From Candidatus Polarisedimenticolaceae bacterium (GTDB taxonomy: Bacteria; Acidobacteriota; Polarisedimenticolia; Polarisedimenticolales; DASRJG01): 64,000 bases of DNA. Below are positions 37,332 to 46,237 of this stretch, one piece after another. The DNA is taken from assembly GCA_036275915.1 (NCBI GenBank), contig DASUCV010000017.1:1-64000 (forward strand). The letters run 5' to 3'. Numbering within the stretch: position 1 is the stretch's first letter; each line of letters begins with the position of its first letter. Made by a program: the position numbers and the translations under genes. Under the pieces are notes generated by a model. That model worked only from the letters and a program-made list of their open reading frames with translations, was not told the DNA's origin and made no database searches.

Positions 37332-38786
37332 TCAATAGGGATCGACGTAGGCCTTATGCGTGATCTTCCTGACGTTTCCGGCGGCGTCCTGGGCCATGAG
37401 CACCACCTCGTTGACCCCTTCCTTCCGGAGGCGGATGACGGCGTAGAACGTGCCGTCGTCGGTGACCTCGACCTTCTCGTTGTCGACCCAGAGGAGCGCC
37501 CCGGGCTCCGTCCGCCCGTTCAGGATCAGCATCGGGCCCGTCTGGACGTTCTCCGTGATCTCGAGGTCGGGCGGCGTCGTGTCGTTCTTGTCGGTGATCT
37601 TCTGCGACGTGACACGGAACCGCCGCACCTCGCTGAAGGGTCCACGGATCGACGAGGGCGAGATCGCGGCGACCTTCCAGTAGTACTCCCCCGCAGGGAC
37701 TCCCTGCAGCACGACGTTGGTGTCCTCGCGATCGGCCTCGTAGCGGACGTCGGCGAAGAGCATCCGGTCGGCGATCATCAGGTGGTACGCCTTGGCTCCA
37801 GGAACGCGCTCCCACGACATCGACGTCGAGGCCTTGGCCGGATCTTCTTCGACGAACACCTTCTGGTCCGACGGCGACAGCAGGCGCGGCGCTCCCGGCA
37901 GGACTTCCTTCGCCTGGAGCTGGCCCGACGGATCGGCGCGCAGGCGCTCGCCGCCCTCGACGTTCTCCTTCCGGCCACCCGCGGCGACCTGGACGCGCCC
38001 CTCGAACACGTCGATCGCAGCCGCCTTCGTCTCCTTGTCGGAGGCCAAGCGGAACTCCACCGCGTCCTCCGCGCGCGCGGAGACCTTGTCGGTCGCGACC
38101 TCGTGGAACGAGCCGTCGACGTTGCGCTTCTGGGTCGTCGACTGGATCTCGCCCCAGTTCAGCTTCTCGCTCACGCGCCGGACCTTGGTCGCGGGGTCTT
38201 CGTGGATCTCGCGGATCTCGAGGAGCGAGCCCGGGTCGATCTGCGTCTGGGCGCCGTCGAAGTAGATGAGCTGGACCGAGCCGTTCGACGAGGTCTTCAC
38301 CTGGTCGCCGACGCGGAGGAGCGACTTGCGATCGAGCGGCTGCCAATCGAACTCTCCCGCGCGCTTGACCCGGACGTCGCCCTCCTCGCGGAGGATGCGG
38401 ACCTCCCGGGCCGTCGTCCCCTCGCCTCGGGCCATGTCGATCGCTTTCTGCGAGAAATTCTCCGATCGGATCGCCGCGACCTGGGCGTCCGTGTACTGGT
38501 GGCGCCCGAAGGCGTCCCGCCCCTCACCAAGCGCCGAGCGCGCGCTCGCCACCGCCTCGTCGACCCGTTCGTTCGACGTGTACCTCGAGGCCTCGGCGAG
38601 CCGTTCCACGGCGCGGGAGATCGCGTCCTGGGCCTCCTGGCGCGGTTTTCCGGGGGCGTAGAAGAACAGGTACCAGACCCCGAGCCCGAGCAGTCCGACG
38701 GCGAGGAGCACGAAGACCACGACCGTGCGGTAGCTCACCGTGAACCAGTCGAGGAGCACGTTGGTCTTCGGCGCGCGCGGCGGCAT
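37332..38786 (-). CDS. Membrane-anchored FecR-domain protein
   Basis: The 484-residue protein has a cytoplasmic start, one membrane helix (VVVFVLLAVGLLGLGVWYLFF) and a helical region (about 50-110). A FecR domain follows (about 130-250, GDVRVKRAGEFDWQPLDRKSLLRVGDQVKTSSNGSV). Fn3-like (about 290-395) and Ig-like (about 405-480) domains end it. FecR domains act as anti-sigma sensors beside FecI sigma factors, or as stand-alone envelope proteins. No sigma factor gene is adjacent, so the latter is more likely. The ATG at 38786 was chosen; the longer open frame overlaps the divergent gene. A TAGATT box lies at 38843-38848. Confidence 0.82.
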   Translation of the reverse strand: MPPRAPKTNVLLDWFTVSYRTVVVFVLLAVGLLGLGVWYLFFYAPGKPRQEAQDAISRAVERLAEASRYTSNERVDEAVASARSALGEGRDAFGRHQYTDAQVAAIRSENFSQKAIDMARGEGTTAREVRILREEGDVRVKRAGEFDWQPLDRKSLLRVGDQVKTSSNGSVQLIYFDGAQTQIDPGSLLEIREIHEDPATKVRRVSEKLNWGEIQSTTQKRNVDGSFHEVATDKVSARAEDAVEFRLASDKETKAAAIDVFEGRVQVAAGGRKENVEGGERLRADPSGQLQAKEVLPGAPRLLSPSDQKVFVEEDPAKASTSMSWERVPGAKAYHLMIADRMLFADVRYEADREDTNVVLQGVPAGEYYWKVAAISPSSIRGPFSEVRRFRVTSQKITDKNDTTPPDLEITENVQTGPMLILNGRTEPGALLWVDNEKVEVTDDGTFYAVIRLRKEGVNEVVLMAQDAAGNVRKITHKAYVDPY

Positions 38787-38890
38787 GGCCGGGGGGCATC
38801 CTCCGCCGGGTTCGGCCGAACGCCGGCCCGGATCGCGGGCAGAATCTAACACGCGACCCGGGGCGAGACCACCGCGCCGAAATCGCCCTA

Positions 38891-38920
38891 TTGATCGGCC
38901 GGGGGCGGCTCCGCTACACT
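38891..38920 (+). promoter_or_regulatory. Promoter of the PpiD-like gene
   Basis: TTGATC (38891-38896), 18 bases and TACACT (38915-38920), 38 bases before the ATG at 38958. Confidence 0.5.
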
Positions 38921-38957
38921 GCCCGCTTTGCCCGCGAACGACCCGGAGAACCCTCCC

Positions 38958-40868
38958 ATGCTCAACGTGATGCGCGACAACCTCAGGCACCTGAAATGGG
39001 TGCTCGGCGCGGTCGCCCTGTCGATGCTCTTCTACCTCGGCGCCTACTTCGACCCGCGTTCCTACAACAAGGGAGCGGCCGGCGACTGGGCCGCGAAGGT
39101 GGACGGCAAGGAGATCACGCGTGACGAGTTCCTCGTCGTGGCGCGGCGCCAGGACGAGAACTACCGCCGGATGGCCGGGGCGCAATACGAGCAGATCAAG
39201 AAGAGCCTTCAGATCGGCAGCCAGGCGATCCAGGGGCTCATCGACAAGCGCATCGTGATCGCCGACGCGGACAAGCTCGGACTGCGCGCCACGCGCGAGG
39301 AGATCTCGCGCGCGATCCTCGAGGATCCGAGCTTCAAGGATCCTCAGGGGAACTTCATCGGGAAGGACCGATACACCGACATCGTCGGCGCTAACTTCGA
39401 GGGCGGCGTCGAGGCGTTCGAGCGCAGCATCGGCGAGACCCTCCTCGTGCGCAAATGGGCCGACGTCATGGCGTCGGGCGCCCAGGTGTCCGACGAGGAG
39501 CTGAAGCGCGCGTGGACCTCGCGTAACGTCCGCGCCGGCGCGGATTACGTCTACGTGCCGGCGTCGGCCGTGACGTTCGAGACCAAGGTGACGCCCGCCG
39601 AGACGACGGCCTGGTACGAGGCGCACCGCGACGACTACAAGCGGCCCGAGGGGCGGAAGCTGCGCCTCCTCGTCATCGACCGGCAGACGCTCGTCGCGAA
39701 GACGAACGTGAAGGACGCCGACGTCAAGGCGGACTACGATCAGCACGCCGCCGACTACACCCGCCCGGAGCAGCGGCACGCGCGCCACATCCTGCTGAAG
39801 GTGCCGCCCGGCGCGGCCCCCGCCGACAAGGAGTCGATCCGCACGCTCGCGGGCTCGATCCTGACGCGCGTCAAGAACGGCGAGGACTTCGCCGCGCTCG
39901 CCAAGTCGATGTCCCAGGACCCGGTCTCGGGCCAGAACGGCGGCGATCTCGGCTGGTTCGGCCACGGGGCGATGGTCAAGGCGTTCGACGACGCGGTGTT
40001 CGCGACGAGCCCGGGCCAGTTCGCTCCGGTCGTCGAGACCGAGTTCGGCTTCCACGTGATCCAGGTGCTCGAGGAGCGGCCGGCGGGGACGACACCCTTC
40101 GACGAGGTCAAGGACTCGATCCGCAAGCGTCTCGAGCTGCAGAAGGCGCAAGACCTCGCCGTCGCCGAGGCCGACAAGCTGCGCTCCGAGCTCAAGTCCC
40201 CCGCCGATTTCGACGCGGTGGCCGCGAAAGCGGACCTGAAGGTCGAGGGACGGACCCTCTCCGCCGACGACCACCCCGCCGATCTCGGGCCGACGCCGGA
40301 GTTTTCGAGCGGGATCGCCGCGCTCCAGCCGAATCAGGTCTCGAACCCGCTCCCGATCGCGCGCGGGTTCGCGATCGCCGGGTGCACCGAGATCGTGCCT
40401 CCCTCGGTCCGCTCGCAGTCCGAGGTCCTGGACCGCATCGCGAATGACATCCTCAACGACCGGGGGAAGACCGCCGCGCTCGCCGCCGCCCGGAAGATCC
40501 TCGCCGCCTCCTCGCTCGATGCCGGCGCCAAGGCGCAGAAGCTCGAGATGAAGAAGTCCGGCGACCTGACGAGCGGCGCGCTGCTGCCGTCGGTCGGCCG
40601 GTCGGCGGAGCTCGATGCGGCGCTCTTCGGTCCGGCCTCGCACGTCGGAAGCCGCGGCGTCGCCGCGACGCCCGGCGGGGCCGTGGTCTACGAGATCACG
40701 AGGCACGACGTCTTCGACCCGGCGAAGTTCGAGTCGGAGAAGCCGACGCTCCGGGACGAGCTGCTGCAGCAGCAGCGGAACCAGATGACCCAGGGCTTCA
40801 TCGAGATGCTCCGGCAGGAGCACGTCATTGAAATCAATCAGCCGCTCGTCGATTCGGTGAACGGCTGA
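38958..40868 (+). CDS. PpiD/SurA-like membrane-anchored peptidyl-prolyl isomerase
   Basis: The 636 residues include one N-terminal membrane helix (LKWVLGAVALSMLFYLGAYF), a SurA_N-like chaperone region (about 45-200) and a parvulin domain (about 270-375, ARHILLKVPPGAAPADKES through GGDLGWFGHGAMVKAFDDAVF and EFGFHVIQVLE). A helical C-terminal part follows. It folds proteins emerging from the Sec channel. The ATG has GGAGAA 7 bases upstream; a TTG 30 bases earlier is less likely. Confidence 0.88.
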   Translation: MLNVMRDNLRHLKWVLGAVALSMLFYLGAYFDPRSYNKGAAGDWAAKVDGKEITRDEFLVVARRQDENYRRMAGAQYEQIKKSLQIGSQAIQGLIDKRIVIADADKLGLRATREEISRAILEDPSFKDPQGNFIGKDRYTDIVGANFEGGVEAFERSIGETLLVRKWADVMASGAQVSDEELKRAWTSRNVRAGADYVYVPASAVTFETKVTPAETTAWYEAHRDDYKRPEGRKLRLLVIDRQTLVAKTNVKDADVKADYDQHAADYTRPEQRHARHILLKVPPGAAPADKESIRTLAGSILTRVKNGEDFAALAKSMSQDPVSGQNGGDLGWFGHGAMVKAFDDAVFATSPGQFAPVVETEFGFHVIQVLEERPAGTTPFDEVKDSIRKRLELQKAQDLAVAEADKLRSELKSPADFDAVAAKADLKVEGRTLSADDHPADLGPTPEFSSGIAALQPNQVSNPLPIARGFAIAGCTEIVPPSVRSQSEVLDRIANDILNDRGKTAALAAARKILAASSLDAGAKAQKLEMKKSGDLTSGALLPSVGRSAELDAALFGPASHVGSRGVAATPGGAVVYEITRHDVFDPAKFESEKPTLRDELLQQQRNQMTQGFIEMLRQEHVIEINQPLVDSVNG

Positions 40869-40873
40869 TCGCG

Positions 40874-40897
40874 GGCGATGACGTTCCCGTCATCGCC
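40874..40897 (+). terminator. Hairpin after the PpiD-like gene
   Basis: GGCGATGACG and CGTCATCGCC form a perfect 10-bp stem with loop TTCC, beginning 5 bases after the stop codon. Only TT follows, so termination would be weak or Rho-assisted. Confidence 0.45.
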
Positions 40898-40968
40898 TTG
40901 ACCAAACGAGGTCTGGAAGGTCGCGCCTCCGCGCATCGATATTCTCCCGGGACCGGGAGGGTCCGTCG

Positions 40969-41466
40969 ATGCTCGTTCAAGCGGCCGAGACTCGGTTCCA
41001 GAAGGGGCTCGTCGCGCTCGATGGCGGCCGCGGGCTCGAAGCTCTCGCGCTGTTCGAGGCGGCCATCGAGCTCGAGCGGCGGCTCGGCGCTCGCACGCCT
41101 CAGGCGCGGTATCTCTCCTACTACGGACTGAGCCTCGCGGTCGAGGCGGGGCGCGCGCGCGAAGGGGCCGAGCTCTGCCGTCAGGCGATCGCGCTCGAGT
41201 TCTACAACGCCGACCTGTGCCTCAACTACGGCCGCGTCCTCCTCGGCTGCGACCGTCGCAAGGAGGCGTACTCTGCGTTTCTCAAGGGCCTGTCCGTGCA
41301 GAAGAACCACCAGGGCATCCTGAGGGAGCTGTCGCGGATGGGCTGGCGGCGGCGCCCCGTCCTCCCCTTCCTCGCGAGGGGCAACCCGGTGAACATCGTG
41401 CTCGGCAGGATGCTCCGCCGGGACGGCGTTACCGAACGTCACCCAGCGACGCCCGGACCTGCGTGA
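40969..41466 (+). CDS. Helical repeat (TPR-like) protein
   Basis: The 165-residue protein has three helix pairs resembling tetratricopeptide repeats (RFQKGLVALDGGRGLEALALFEAAIEL, RAREGAELCRQAIALEFYNADLCLNYGRVLL, RKEAYSAFLKGLSVQ). It ends in a basic segment (RMGWRRRPVLPFLARGNPVN), which suggests a soluble binding module with a membrane- or RNA-contacting tail. GGGAGGG precedes the ATG. The 3' end overlaps the convergent response regulator by 38 bases. Confidence 0.78.
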   Translation: MLVQAAETRFQKGLVALDGGRGLEALALFEAAIELERRLGARTPQARYLSYYGLSLAVEAGRAREGAELCRQAIALEFYNADLCLNYGRVLLGCDRRKEAYSAFLKGLSVQKNHQGILRELSRMGWRRRPVLPFLARGNPVNIVLGRMLRRDGVTERHPATPGPA

Positions 41467-41806
41467 GCACGTCGCGGATGTCGAACGGCTTCGCGAGGAA
41501 GCCGCCGCTCTGCGACATGTAGTATCCGAGGTTCGCGTCTGATTGCAGGAACCCCGACATGAAGATCGCGCGCCCCGCGAGCTCGGCGTCCATCTGGCGG
41601 ATCTCGCGGTGGAGCATCACGCCGTCCATGTCGGGCAGATTGAAGTCGAGAAGGGCGAGGTCGTAGATGTTCTCGCGGATGAGCTTGAGGGCGGCCTCCG
41701 CCGTCGGCGCAGAGTCGACCGTGTAGCCCTCGGCCGTCAACACGTCCCGCAGCAGCTCGACGATCTCGGCCTCGTCGTCGACGATGAGAATTCTCTCGCC
41801 TGCCAT
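41429..41806 (-). CDS. Single-domain response regulator (CheY-like)
   Basis: The 125-residue receiver domain has the acidic pair in ILIVDDEAEI, the phospho-acceptor Asp in LALLDFNLPDMDG (about 55), a Ser in AIFMSGF and the Lys in FLAKPFD. There is no output domain. No kinase gene is nearby, so its partner is unknown. The ATG begins MAGERILIVDD; a longer frame runs into the next gene. Confidence 0.9.
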   Translation of the reverse strand: MAGERILIVDDEAEIVELLRDVLTAEGYTVDSAPTAEAALKLIRENIYDLALLDFNLPDMDGVMLHREIRQMDAELAGRAIFMSGFLQSDANLGYYMSQSGGFLAKPFDIRDVLTQVRASLGDVR

Positions 41807-41838
41807 CGGCAGCGGCCTCCAGGGAACGGCGAAGCTTA

Positions 41839-42879
41839 TTACACCGGATCGCCGACGACGAGCACGATCTTCCCGAACACCTCGCGCGACTCGAGGCGCC
41901 GATGCGCCTCGGCGACCTGCTCCCAGGGAAGCACCGTATCGACGACGGCGTGCAAGCGGCCCGCGCCGAGGTGATCGAGCACGCGCATCAGCTCGTGGGT
42001 CGAGCCCATCGTCGAGCCGAGGATGGAGAGGCTCTTGAAATAGATGAATCTGAAATCGGTCTTCATCTCGTAGCCGGAGGTCGCGCCGCAGGTGACGTAG
42101 CGCCCGCCCTTCGTCAGGCATCGCACCGAGCGGTCGAACGTCTCGGCCCCCACGTGATCGACGATGACGTCGACGCCGCGCTTGCCGGTCCAGCGGCGGA
42201 CCGCGTCGACGAACGCCGCGCCGTGATAGTCGACCGCCTCTTCCGCACCCAGCTCCATCGCGCGCGCCCTCTTGGCCTCGCTCCCCGCCGTCGCGAGCAC
42301 GCGCGCGCCGAGGAACCGCGCGATCTGGATCGCCGCCGCGGAGACGCCCGACCCGGCCGCGTGGACGAGGACCTGCTCCCCCGGCCTCACGGCGGCGCGG
42401 GCGACGAGCATGTGCCACGCGGTGAGGAAGGTGAGCGGGACCGCCGCGGACTGCACGAGATCGAGGCCGGCGGGCCGGCGGAGGACACCTCGGTCACCGA
42501 CGACGATGAGCTCTTGAAGGCCCCCGTCGCGGGTCTCGCCGAGGATGCCGTAGGAGCGGCAGAGAGGCTCCGTCCCCTCGCGGCACGCAAGACAGACCCC
42601 GCATGAGACACCGGGCGCGAGCACCACCTCGTCGCCGACGGAGCATCCTGCAGCACCGGGGCCGAGCGCATCGACGACGCCCGCGACGTCGCACCCGGGG
42701 ACGATCGGCAGCGGGAAGACGTGCCCGGGCACTCCTTTTCGCACCCAGACGTCGAGATGATTGAGCCCGACCGCGCGGACGCGGACGCGAACCTCGCCGG
42801 GTCCCGGCTCGGGGACCGGGCGCTCTTCGAAGCGGAGCGCCTCGGGCCCTCCGTGCTCGCGGATCACGACCGCGCGCAT
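41839..42879 (-). CDS. Zinc-type alcohol dehydrogenase-like oxidoreductase (MDR family)
   Basis: The 346-residue MDR protein has a GroES-like domain and a Rossmann domain (VLVHAAGSGVSAAAIQIARFLGARVLATA). The structural zinc site is present (four Cys in CGVCLACREGTEPLC). The usual catalytic-zinc Cys is replaced by Asn in GLNHLDVWV, and GHE is GCDVAG, so it is probably a zinc-independent quinone or enoyl reductase. The start lies 3 bases after the aldehyde dehydrogenase stop, so the two probably work in one pathway. Confidence 0.85.
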   Translation of the reverse strand: MRAVVIREHGGPEALRFEERPVPEPGPGEVRVRVRAVGLNHLDVWVRKGVPGHVFPLPIVPGCDVAGVVDALGPGAAGCSVGDEVVLAPGVSCGVCLACREGTEPLCRSYGILGETRDGGLQELIVVGDRGVLRRPAGLDLVQSAAVPLTFLTAWHMLVARAAVRPGEQVLVHAAGSGVSAAAIQIARFLGARVLATAGSEAKRARAMELGAEEAVDYHGAAFVDAVRRWTGKRGVDVIVDHVGAETFDRSVRCLTKGGRYVTCGATSGYEMKTDFRFIYFKSLSILGSTMGSTHELMRVLDHLGAGRLHAVVDTVLPWEQVAEAHRRLESREVFGKIVLVVGDPV

Positions 42880-42881
42880 CG

Positions 42882-44348
42882 TCAGCGGCCGATGTCGATC
42901 CAGACGCTCTTCGTCTCGAGGTAGCCGTCGAGCGCCTCGATGCCGAGCTCGCGCCCGAAGCCGCTCTGCTTGAAGCCGCCGAACGGCAGCGCGGGGTCGT
43001 AGAGGTTGTAGGCGTTCACCCAGACCGTTCCCGCCTGGATGGCGCGCGCCACACGGTGCGCCTTCGCCAGATCGCGCGTCCAGACGCCGGCCGCGAGGCC
43101 GTAGGTCGTCGCGTTCGCCTGGCGGACCGCATCGGCGGCGTCGTCGAACGGAAGCACGGCGAGCACGGGGCCGAAGATCTCCTCGCGCGCGATCGTCATC
43201 TCGGACGTCACGGCGTCGAAGACGGTCGGACGGACGAAATACCCCTTGCCGTTGTTGATCTCGGAGGCGCGGCGGCCGCCGGCCGCGACGTGCGCGCCTT
43301 CGGCGGTGCCGGATTCCACGTACCCGAGCACGGTGTCCATCTGCGCCTTCGAGACGACGGGCCCCATGCGCGTCGCCTTGTCCCGCGGATCGCCGAGCAC
43401 CACCGCGTCGGCGCGCGCGGCGAGGTCGGCCACGAACTTCTCGTGAATGCCGCGCTCGACGAAGAGGCGCGAGCCGGCGGCGCACACCTCGCCCTTGTTG
43501 TAGAAGATGCCGGTGAACGCGCCCCGGAGCGCCGCCTCGATGTCGGCGTCGGCGAACACGATGTTGGGCGACTTCCCGCCCAGCTCGACCGACACGCGCT
43601 TCAACGTTCCCGCCGCATCCCGCAGCACGCTCTTTCCGACCTCCGTGCTGCCGGTGAACGCGACCTTGTCGACGCCCGCATGCTTGACGAGCGCCGTGCC
43701 GCACCCGCGTCCGGAACCGGGGAGCACCTGGAAGACGCCCGGCGGCAGTCCCGCGTCGAGTCCGATCCGTCCCATCTCGAGCGCGGAGAGCGGCGTCTGG
43801 CTCGCCGGCTTGAGGATGACGGTGCACCCCGCGGCGAGCGCCGGCGCGACCTTCCATGACGCGAGGAGGAACGGGAAGTTCCAGGGGACGATCGCCGCGA
43901 CGACCCCGACCGGCTCCTTCAAGGTGAACGCGAAGGTGTCGGAGCGGCTCGCGAGGGTGCGTCCTCCGAGCTTCGTGGCCGCTCCCGCGTAGAACTGGAA
44001 GATCTGCGCCGCCATCGGCAGCTCGATCTTCGCGGAGTCGAAGAGTGTCTTGCCGGTATCGAGCGTCTCGAGGAGACCGAGGGACGACAGGCGTTCCTGG
44101 ATGAGGTCCCCCATCCGCCAGAGGATCTTGCCCCGGTCGGCCGCGGTCATCTTCGCCCACGGTCCGGCAAGCGCCTTCCGCGCCGCGGCGACCGCAACGT
44201 CGACGTCCTCGGGCCCGGCCTCGGCGACCGTCGCGATCACCGACTCGTCCGCCGGGTTCACGGTCGTGAACGTCGCCCCGCTCTTCGCATCGGCCCACGC
44301 CCCGTCGATCAGGAGGCGGCCGGGGGCGATCTCGGTCGTGGTATCCAT
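42882..44348 (-). CDS. NAD(P)-dependent aldehyde dehydrogenase
   Basis: The 488 residues are a complete class 1/2-type ALDH: PWNFPFLLASWKVAPALAAG, VAFTGSTEVGK, the catalytic Glu in VELGGKSPN, the nucleophile Cys in KGEVCAAGSR and the late PFGGFKQSGFGRELG. It oxidises aldehydes to acids; the substrate cannot be read from sequence. It is co-directional with the MDR oxidoreductase. Confidence 0.95.
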   Translation of the reverse strand: MDTTTEIAPGRLLIDGAWADAKSGATFTTVNPADESVIATVAEAGPEDVDVAVAAARKALAGPWAKMTAADRGKILWRMGDLIQERLSSLGLLETLDTGKTLFDSAKIELPMAAQIFQFYAGAATKLGGRTLASRSDTFAFTLKEPVGVVAAIVPWNFPFLLASWKVAPALAAGCTVILKPASQTPLSALEMGRIGLDAGLPPGVFQVLPGSGRGCGTALVKHAGVDKVAFTGSTEVGKSVLRDAAGTLKRVSVELGGKSPNIVFADADIEAALRGAFTGIFYNKGEVCAAGSRLFVERGIHEKFVADLAARADAVVLGDPRDKATRMGPVVSKAQMDTVLGYVESGTAEGAHVAAGGRRASEINNGKGYFVRPTVFDAVTSEMTIAREEIFGPVLAVLPFDDAADAVRQANATTYGLAAGVWTRDLAKAHRVARAIQAGTVWVNAYNLYDPALPFGGFKQSGFGRELGIEALDGYLETKSVWIDIGR

Positions 44349-44365
44349 CGATCTTCTCCTGGGCT

Positions 44366-45526
44366 CTAGACCCGAACCGCCGGGTCGAACAGGCGCCGGT
44401 ACTCCTCGCTCGCGTAACGGTCGGTCATGCCGGCGATGTAATCGGCGATCGCACGGTGGAGGCCGAACCGCTCCACGCGCCGCCGCGTGTCATCGGGAAG
44501 GAGCTTCGGATTCTCGAGGTAGCGCGAGAACAGCGACCTCAGGACCCGGGCCGCCTTGTCCTTCATCCGCTCGATGCGATGGTGCTGGTAGAGGTGGTCT
44601 CTGAGGAAATTCTTGAGCGCGCGATTCGCGGCGGCGACGTCCGGAGACAACCCCGCGAGCGGGCGTCCCACGCGCCGGACCTCGTCCACCGACCGCACGC
44701 CGGACGCACGGATCGAACGGCTCGTCGCATCGATCAGGTCGGTGACGAGCACGTCGATCACGCCGCGCAGCGCGACCGTGCGCACGCGCCGGGGATCGGC
44801 GTCGGGCCATTGGTTCCGCGCGCGCCGTAACGGATCGCCGTAGAGTGGGATCGCCTCCGCCAGAATCTCCTCGTCGAGGATCCCCGAGGAGAGGCCGTCG
44901 TCGATGTCGTGGTGGTTGTACGCGATCTCGTCGACCGCATCGATGATCTGGCCTTCGATCGGCGGTTCGAGATCGGGCTCGTATTCCGCGAACTCGGGTG
45001 CGCGCGCGACGTCGATCGGCCCCGAGTGCTTGGCGATCCCCTCGCGGACCTCGAACGTCAGATTGAGCCCGGGGAAGTCGGGGTAACGCTCCTCGAGGTA
45101 CTCGACGATCCGGAGCGTCTGCCGGTTGTGATCGAACCCGCCGTGCCCGGTCATGAACTCGTCCAGGACCGCCTCGCCGAGATGGCCGAACGGCGTGTGC
45201 CCCAGGTCATGCGACAAGGCGAGCGACTCGACCAGGTCTTCGTTGAGGCCGAGCGCGCGGGCGACGGTGCGCCCGATCTGCGACACCTCGATCGAGTGCG
45301 TCAGACGGGTGCGGAAGTGGTCGCCCTCGTGATTCACGAAGACCTGCGTCTTGTACTCGAGACGGCGGAAGGCACGCGAGTGGATGATGCGGTCGCGGTC
45401 GCGCTGGTACTCGCTGCGGTAGCCGTGGTGCCGCTCGGGAAAGCGCCGGCCGCGCGTCGCCGCGCTGGTCTGCGCGTAAGGGGCGGAAGCGCCTTCGAGC
45501 GGGAGTTGAGTCGCGGGGTCGATCAC
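44366..45526 (-). CDS. dgt: dGTP triphosphohydrolase-like HD protein
   Basis: The 386-residue protein has the dGTPase order of HD motifs: FRTRLTHSIEVSQIGRTVA, HDLGHTPFGHLGE, HNRQTLRIVEYLEERY, ITKHSG-like IAKHSG and DAVDEIAYNHHDIDDG. It releases triphosphate from dNTPs. The start is a GTG 17 codons before the conserved RGRRFPE; no ribosome site is obvious. Confidence 0.92.
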   Translation of the reverse strand: MIDPATQLPLEGASAPYAQTSAATRGRRFPERHHGYRSEYQRDRDRIIHSRAFRRLEYKTQVFVNHEGDHFRTRLTHSIEVSQIGRTVARALGLNEDLVESLALSHDLGHTPFGHLGEAVLDEFMTGHGGFDHNRQTLRIVEYLEERYPDFPGLNLTFEVREGIAKHSGPIDVARAPEFAEYEPDLEPPIEGQIIDAVDEIAYNHHDIDDGLSSGILDEEILAEAIPLYGDPLRRARNQWPDADPRRVRTVALRGVIDVLVTDLIDATSRSIRASGVRSVDEVRRVGRPLAGLSPDVAAANRALKNFLRDHLYQHHRIERMKDKAARVLRSLFSRYLENPKLLPDDTRRRVERFGLHRAIADYIAGMTDRYASEEYRRLFDPAVRV

Positions 45527-45549
45527 TCGCCGAGAGTACCACCGGAGAC

Positions 45550-45577
45550 GAAAAAGGCGCGGCCGGACGCCGCGCCT
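45550..45577 (-). terminator. Intrinsic terminator after the A-type Fe-S carrier
   Basis: On the minus strand a 9-bp stem (AGGCGCGGC/GCCGCGCCT) with loop GTCCG is followed by a T-run. It lies 22 bases after the carrier gene's stop and isolates it from dgt. Confidence 0.85.
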
Positions 45578-45599
45578 CGGTCGTCGCTCGCGAACGCGA

Positions 45600-45923
45600 T
45601 CAGGCCTGGAAGCTGTGCCCGCAACCGCAGGTGCCGCTCGCGTTCGGATTCTCGATCTTGAAGCCGGATCCCTCGAGGCTCTCGACGTAGTCGATCTTGA
45701 CCCCTTCGAGGTACATCCCCGACATCGCGTCCACGTAGACCTTGAGGCCGTCGAAGTCGATCACGTTATCGTTGGGCCGCTCCTGGTTCTCGAAGGTGAG
45801 CCCGTACTGGAACCCCGAGCACCCGCCGCCGTGGATCGCGACGCGCAGGCCGAAGCCGGTCTTGTTGTCGGAAGTCAGAAGCTCCTTGACCTTGCCGACG
45901 GCCCGTTCGCTCAGCTGAATCAT
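45600..45923 (-). CDS. erpA: A-type iron-sulfur cluster carrier (IscA/ErpA family)
   Basis: The 107 residues carry the three cluster ligands Cys35 (GGGCSGFQYGL), Cys99 and Cys101 (CGCGHSF). This is the A-type carrier pattern that transfers Fe-S clusters to apoproteins. The ATG at 45923 was chosen over an upstream frame lacking homology. It is monocistronic, with its own promoter and terminator. ErpA versus IscA versus SufA cannot be settled here. Confidence 0.92.
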   Translation of the reverse strand: MIQLSERAVGKVKELLTSDNKTGFGLRVAIHGGGCSGFQYGLTFENQERPNDNVIDFDGLKVYVDAMSGMYLEGVKIDYVESLEGSGFKIENPNASGTCGCGHSFQA

Positions 45924-45966
45924 CGTCGTCCCTCCGGGGGCGTCCGCTCCAGGGCGTCCCGACTTC

Positions 45967-45995
45967 AAGGTACGACAGCCCCCTCGAATCGTCAA
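45967..45995 (-). promoter_or_regulatory. Promoter for the A-type carrier gene
   Basis: TTGACG (45995-45990), 17 bases and TACCTT (45972-45967), 44 bases before the ATG. Confidence 0.55.
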
Positions 45996-46024
45996 TTCAG
46001 ACCGTAAAGAGTCCTCTTTCGGCC

Positions 46025-46033
46025 TGCTATGCT
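46025..46033 (+). promoter_or_regulatory. Extended -10 promoter for the 59-residue protein
   Basis: TGCTATGCT is an extended -10 (TGn-TATGCT). The start would be near 46040, just before AAGGAGGG at 46047-46054 and the GTG at 46058. Confidence 0.45.
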
Positions 46034-46057
46034 CGGAGGAGGCGGAAGGAGGGCGGC

Positions 46058-46237
46058 GTGCCGGCGCTTCAACGTATCCAGGTGCAGTTCCAGATTCCCT
46101 ATAGCCGGCAGGCCCAGGACGACGAGCGCGTCCGGTCGTACCTGGCGAGGGGCTGGCGGATCGCCCAGCTCCAGCGTCTCTCCGATCACGAGGCCCTGAT
46201 CACCTTCGAGTCGGACGGTCAGATCAGCCCGAGCTGA
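46058..46237 (+). CDS. Short hypothetical protein (59 residues)
   Basis: A GTG start with AAGGAGGG at good spacing opens a 59-residue frame: a first strand (RIQVQFQIPYS), an amphipathic helix (AQDDERVRSYLARGWRIAQL) and a final strand (HEALITFES). The strand-helix-GW-strand layout resembles DUF4177-like small proteins, but the family is not certain. It ends inside the convergent KBL gene (19-base overlap). Confidence 0.6.
   Translation: MPALQRIQVQFQIPYSRQAQDDERVRSYLARGWRIAQLQRLSDHEALITFESDGQISPS

Noticed and set aside
38787-40823. In-frame extension of the FecR protein to 1163 codons
   Set aside because: It is antisense to the PpiD-like gene, which has a ribosome site and parvulin domain.
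40898-40926. Possible TTGACC promoter for the TPR-like gene at 40969
   Set aside because: No -10 box is present at 16-18 bases from it.
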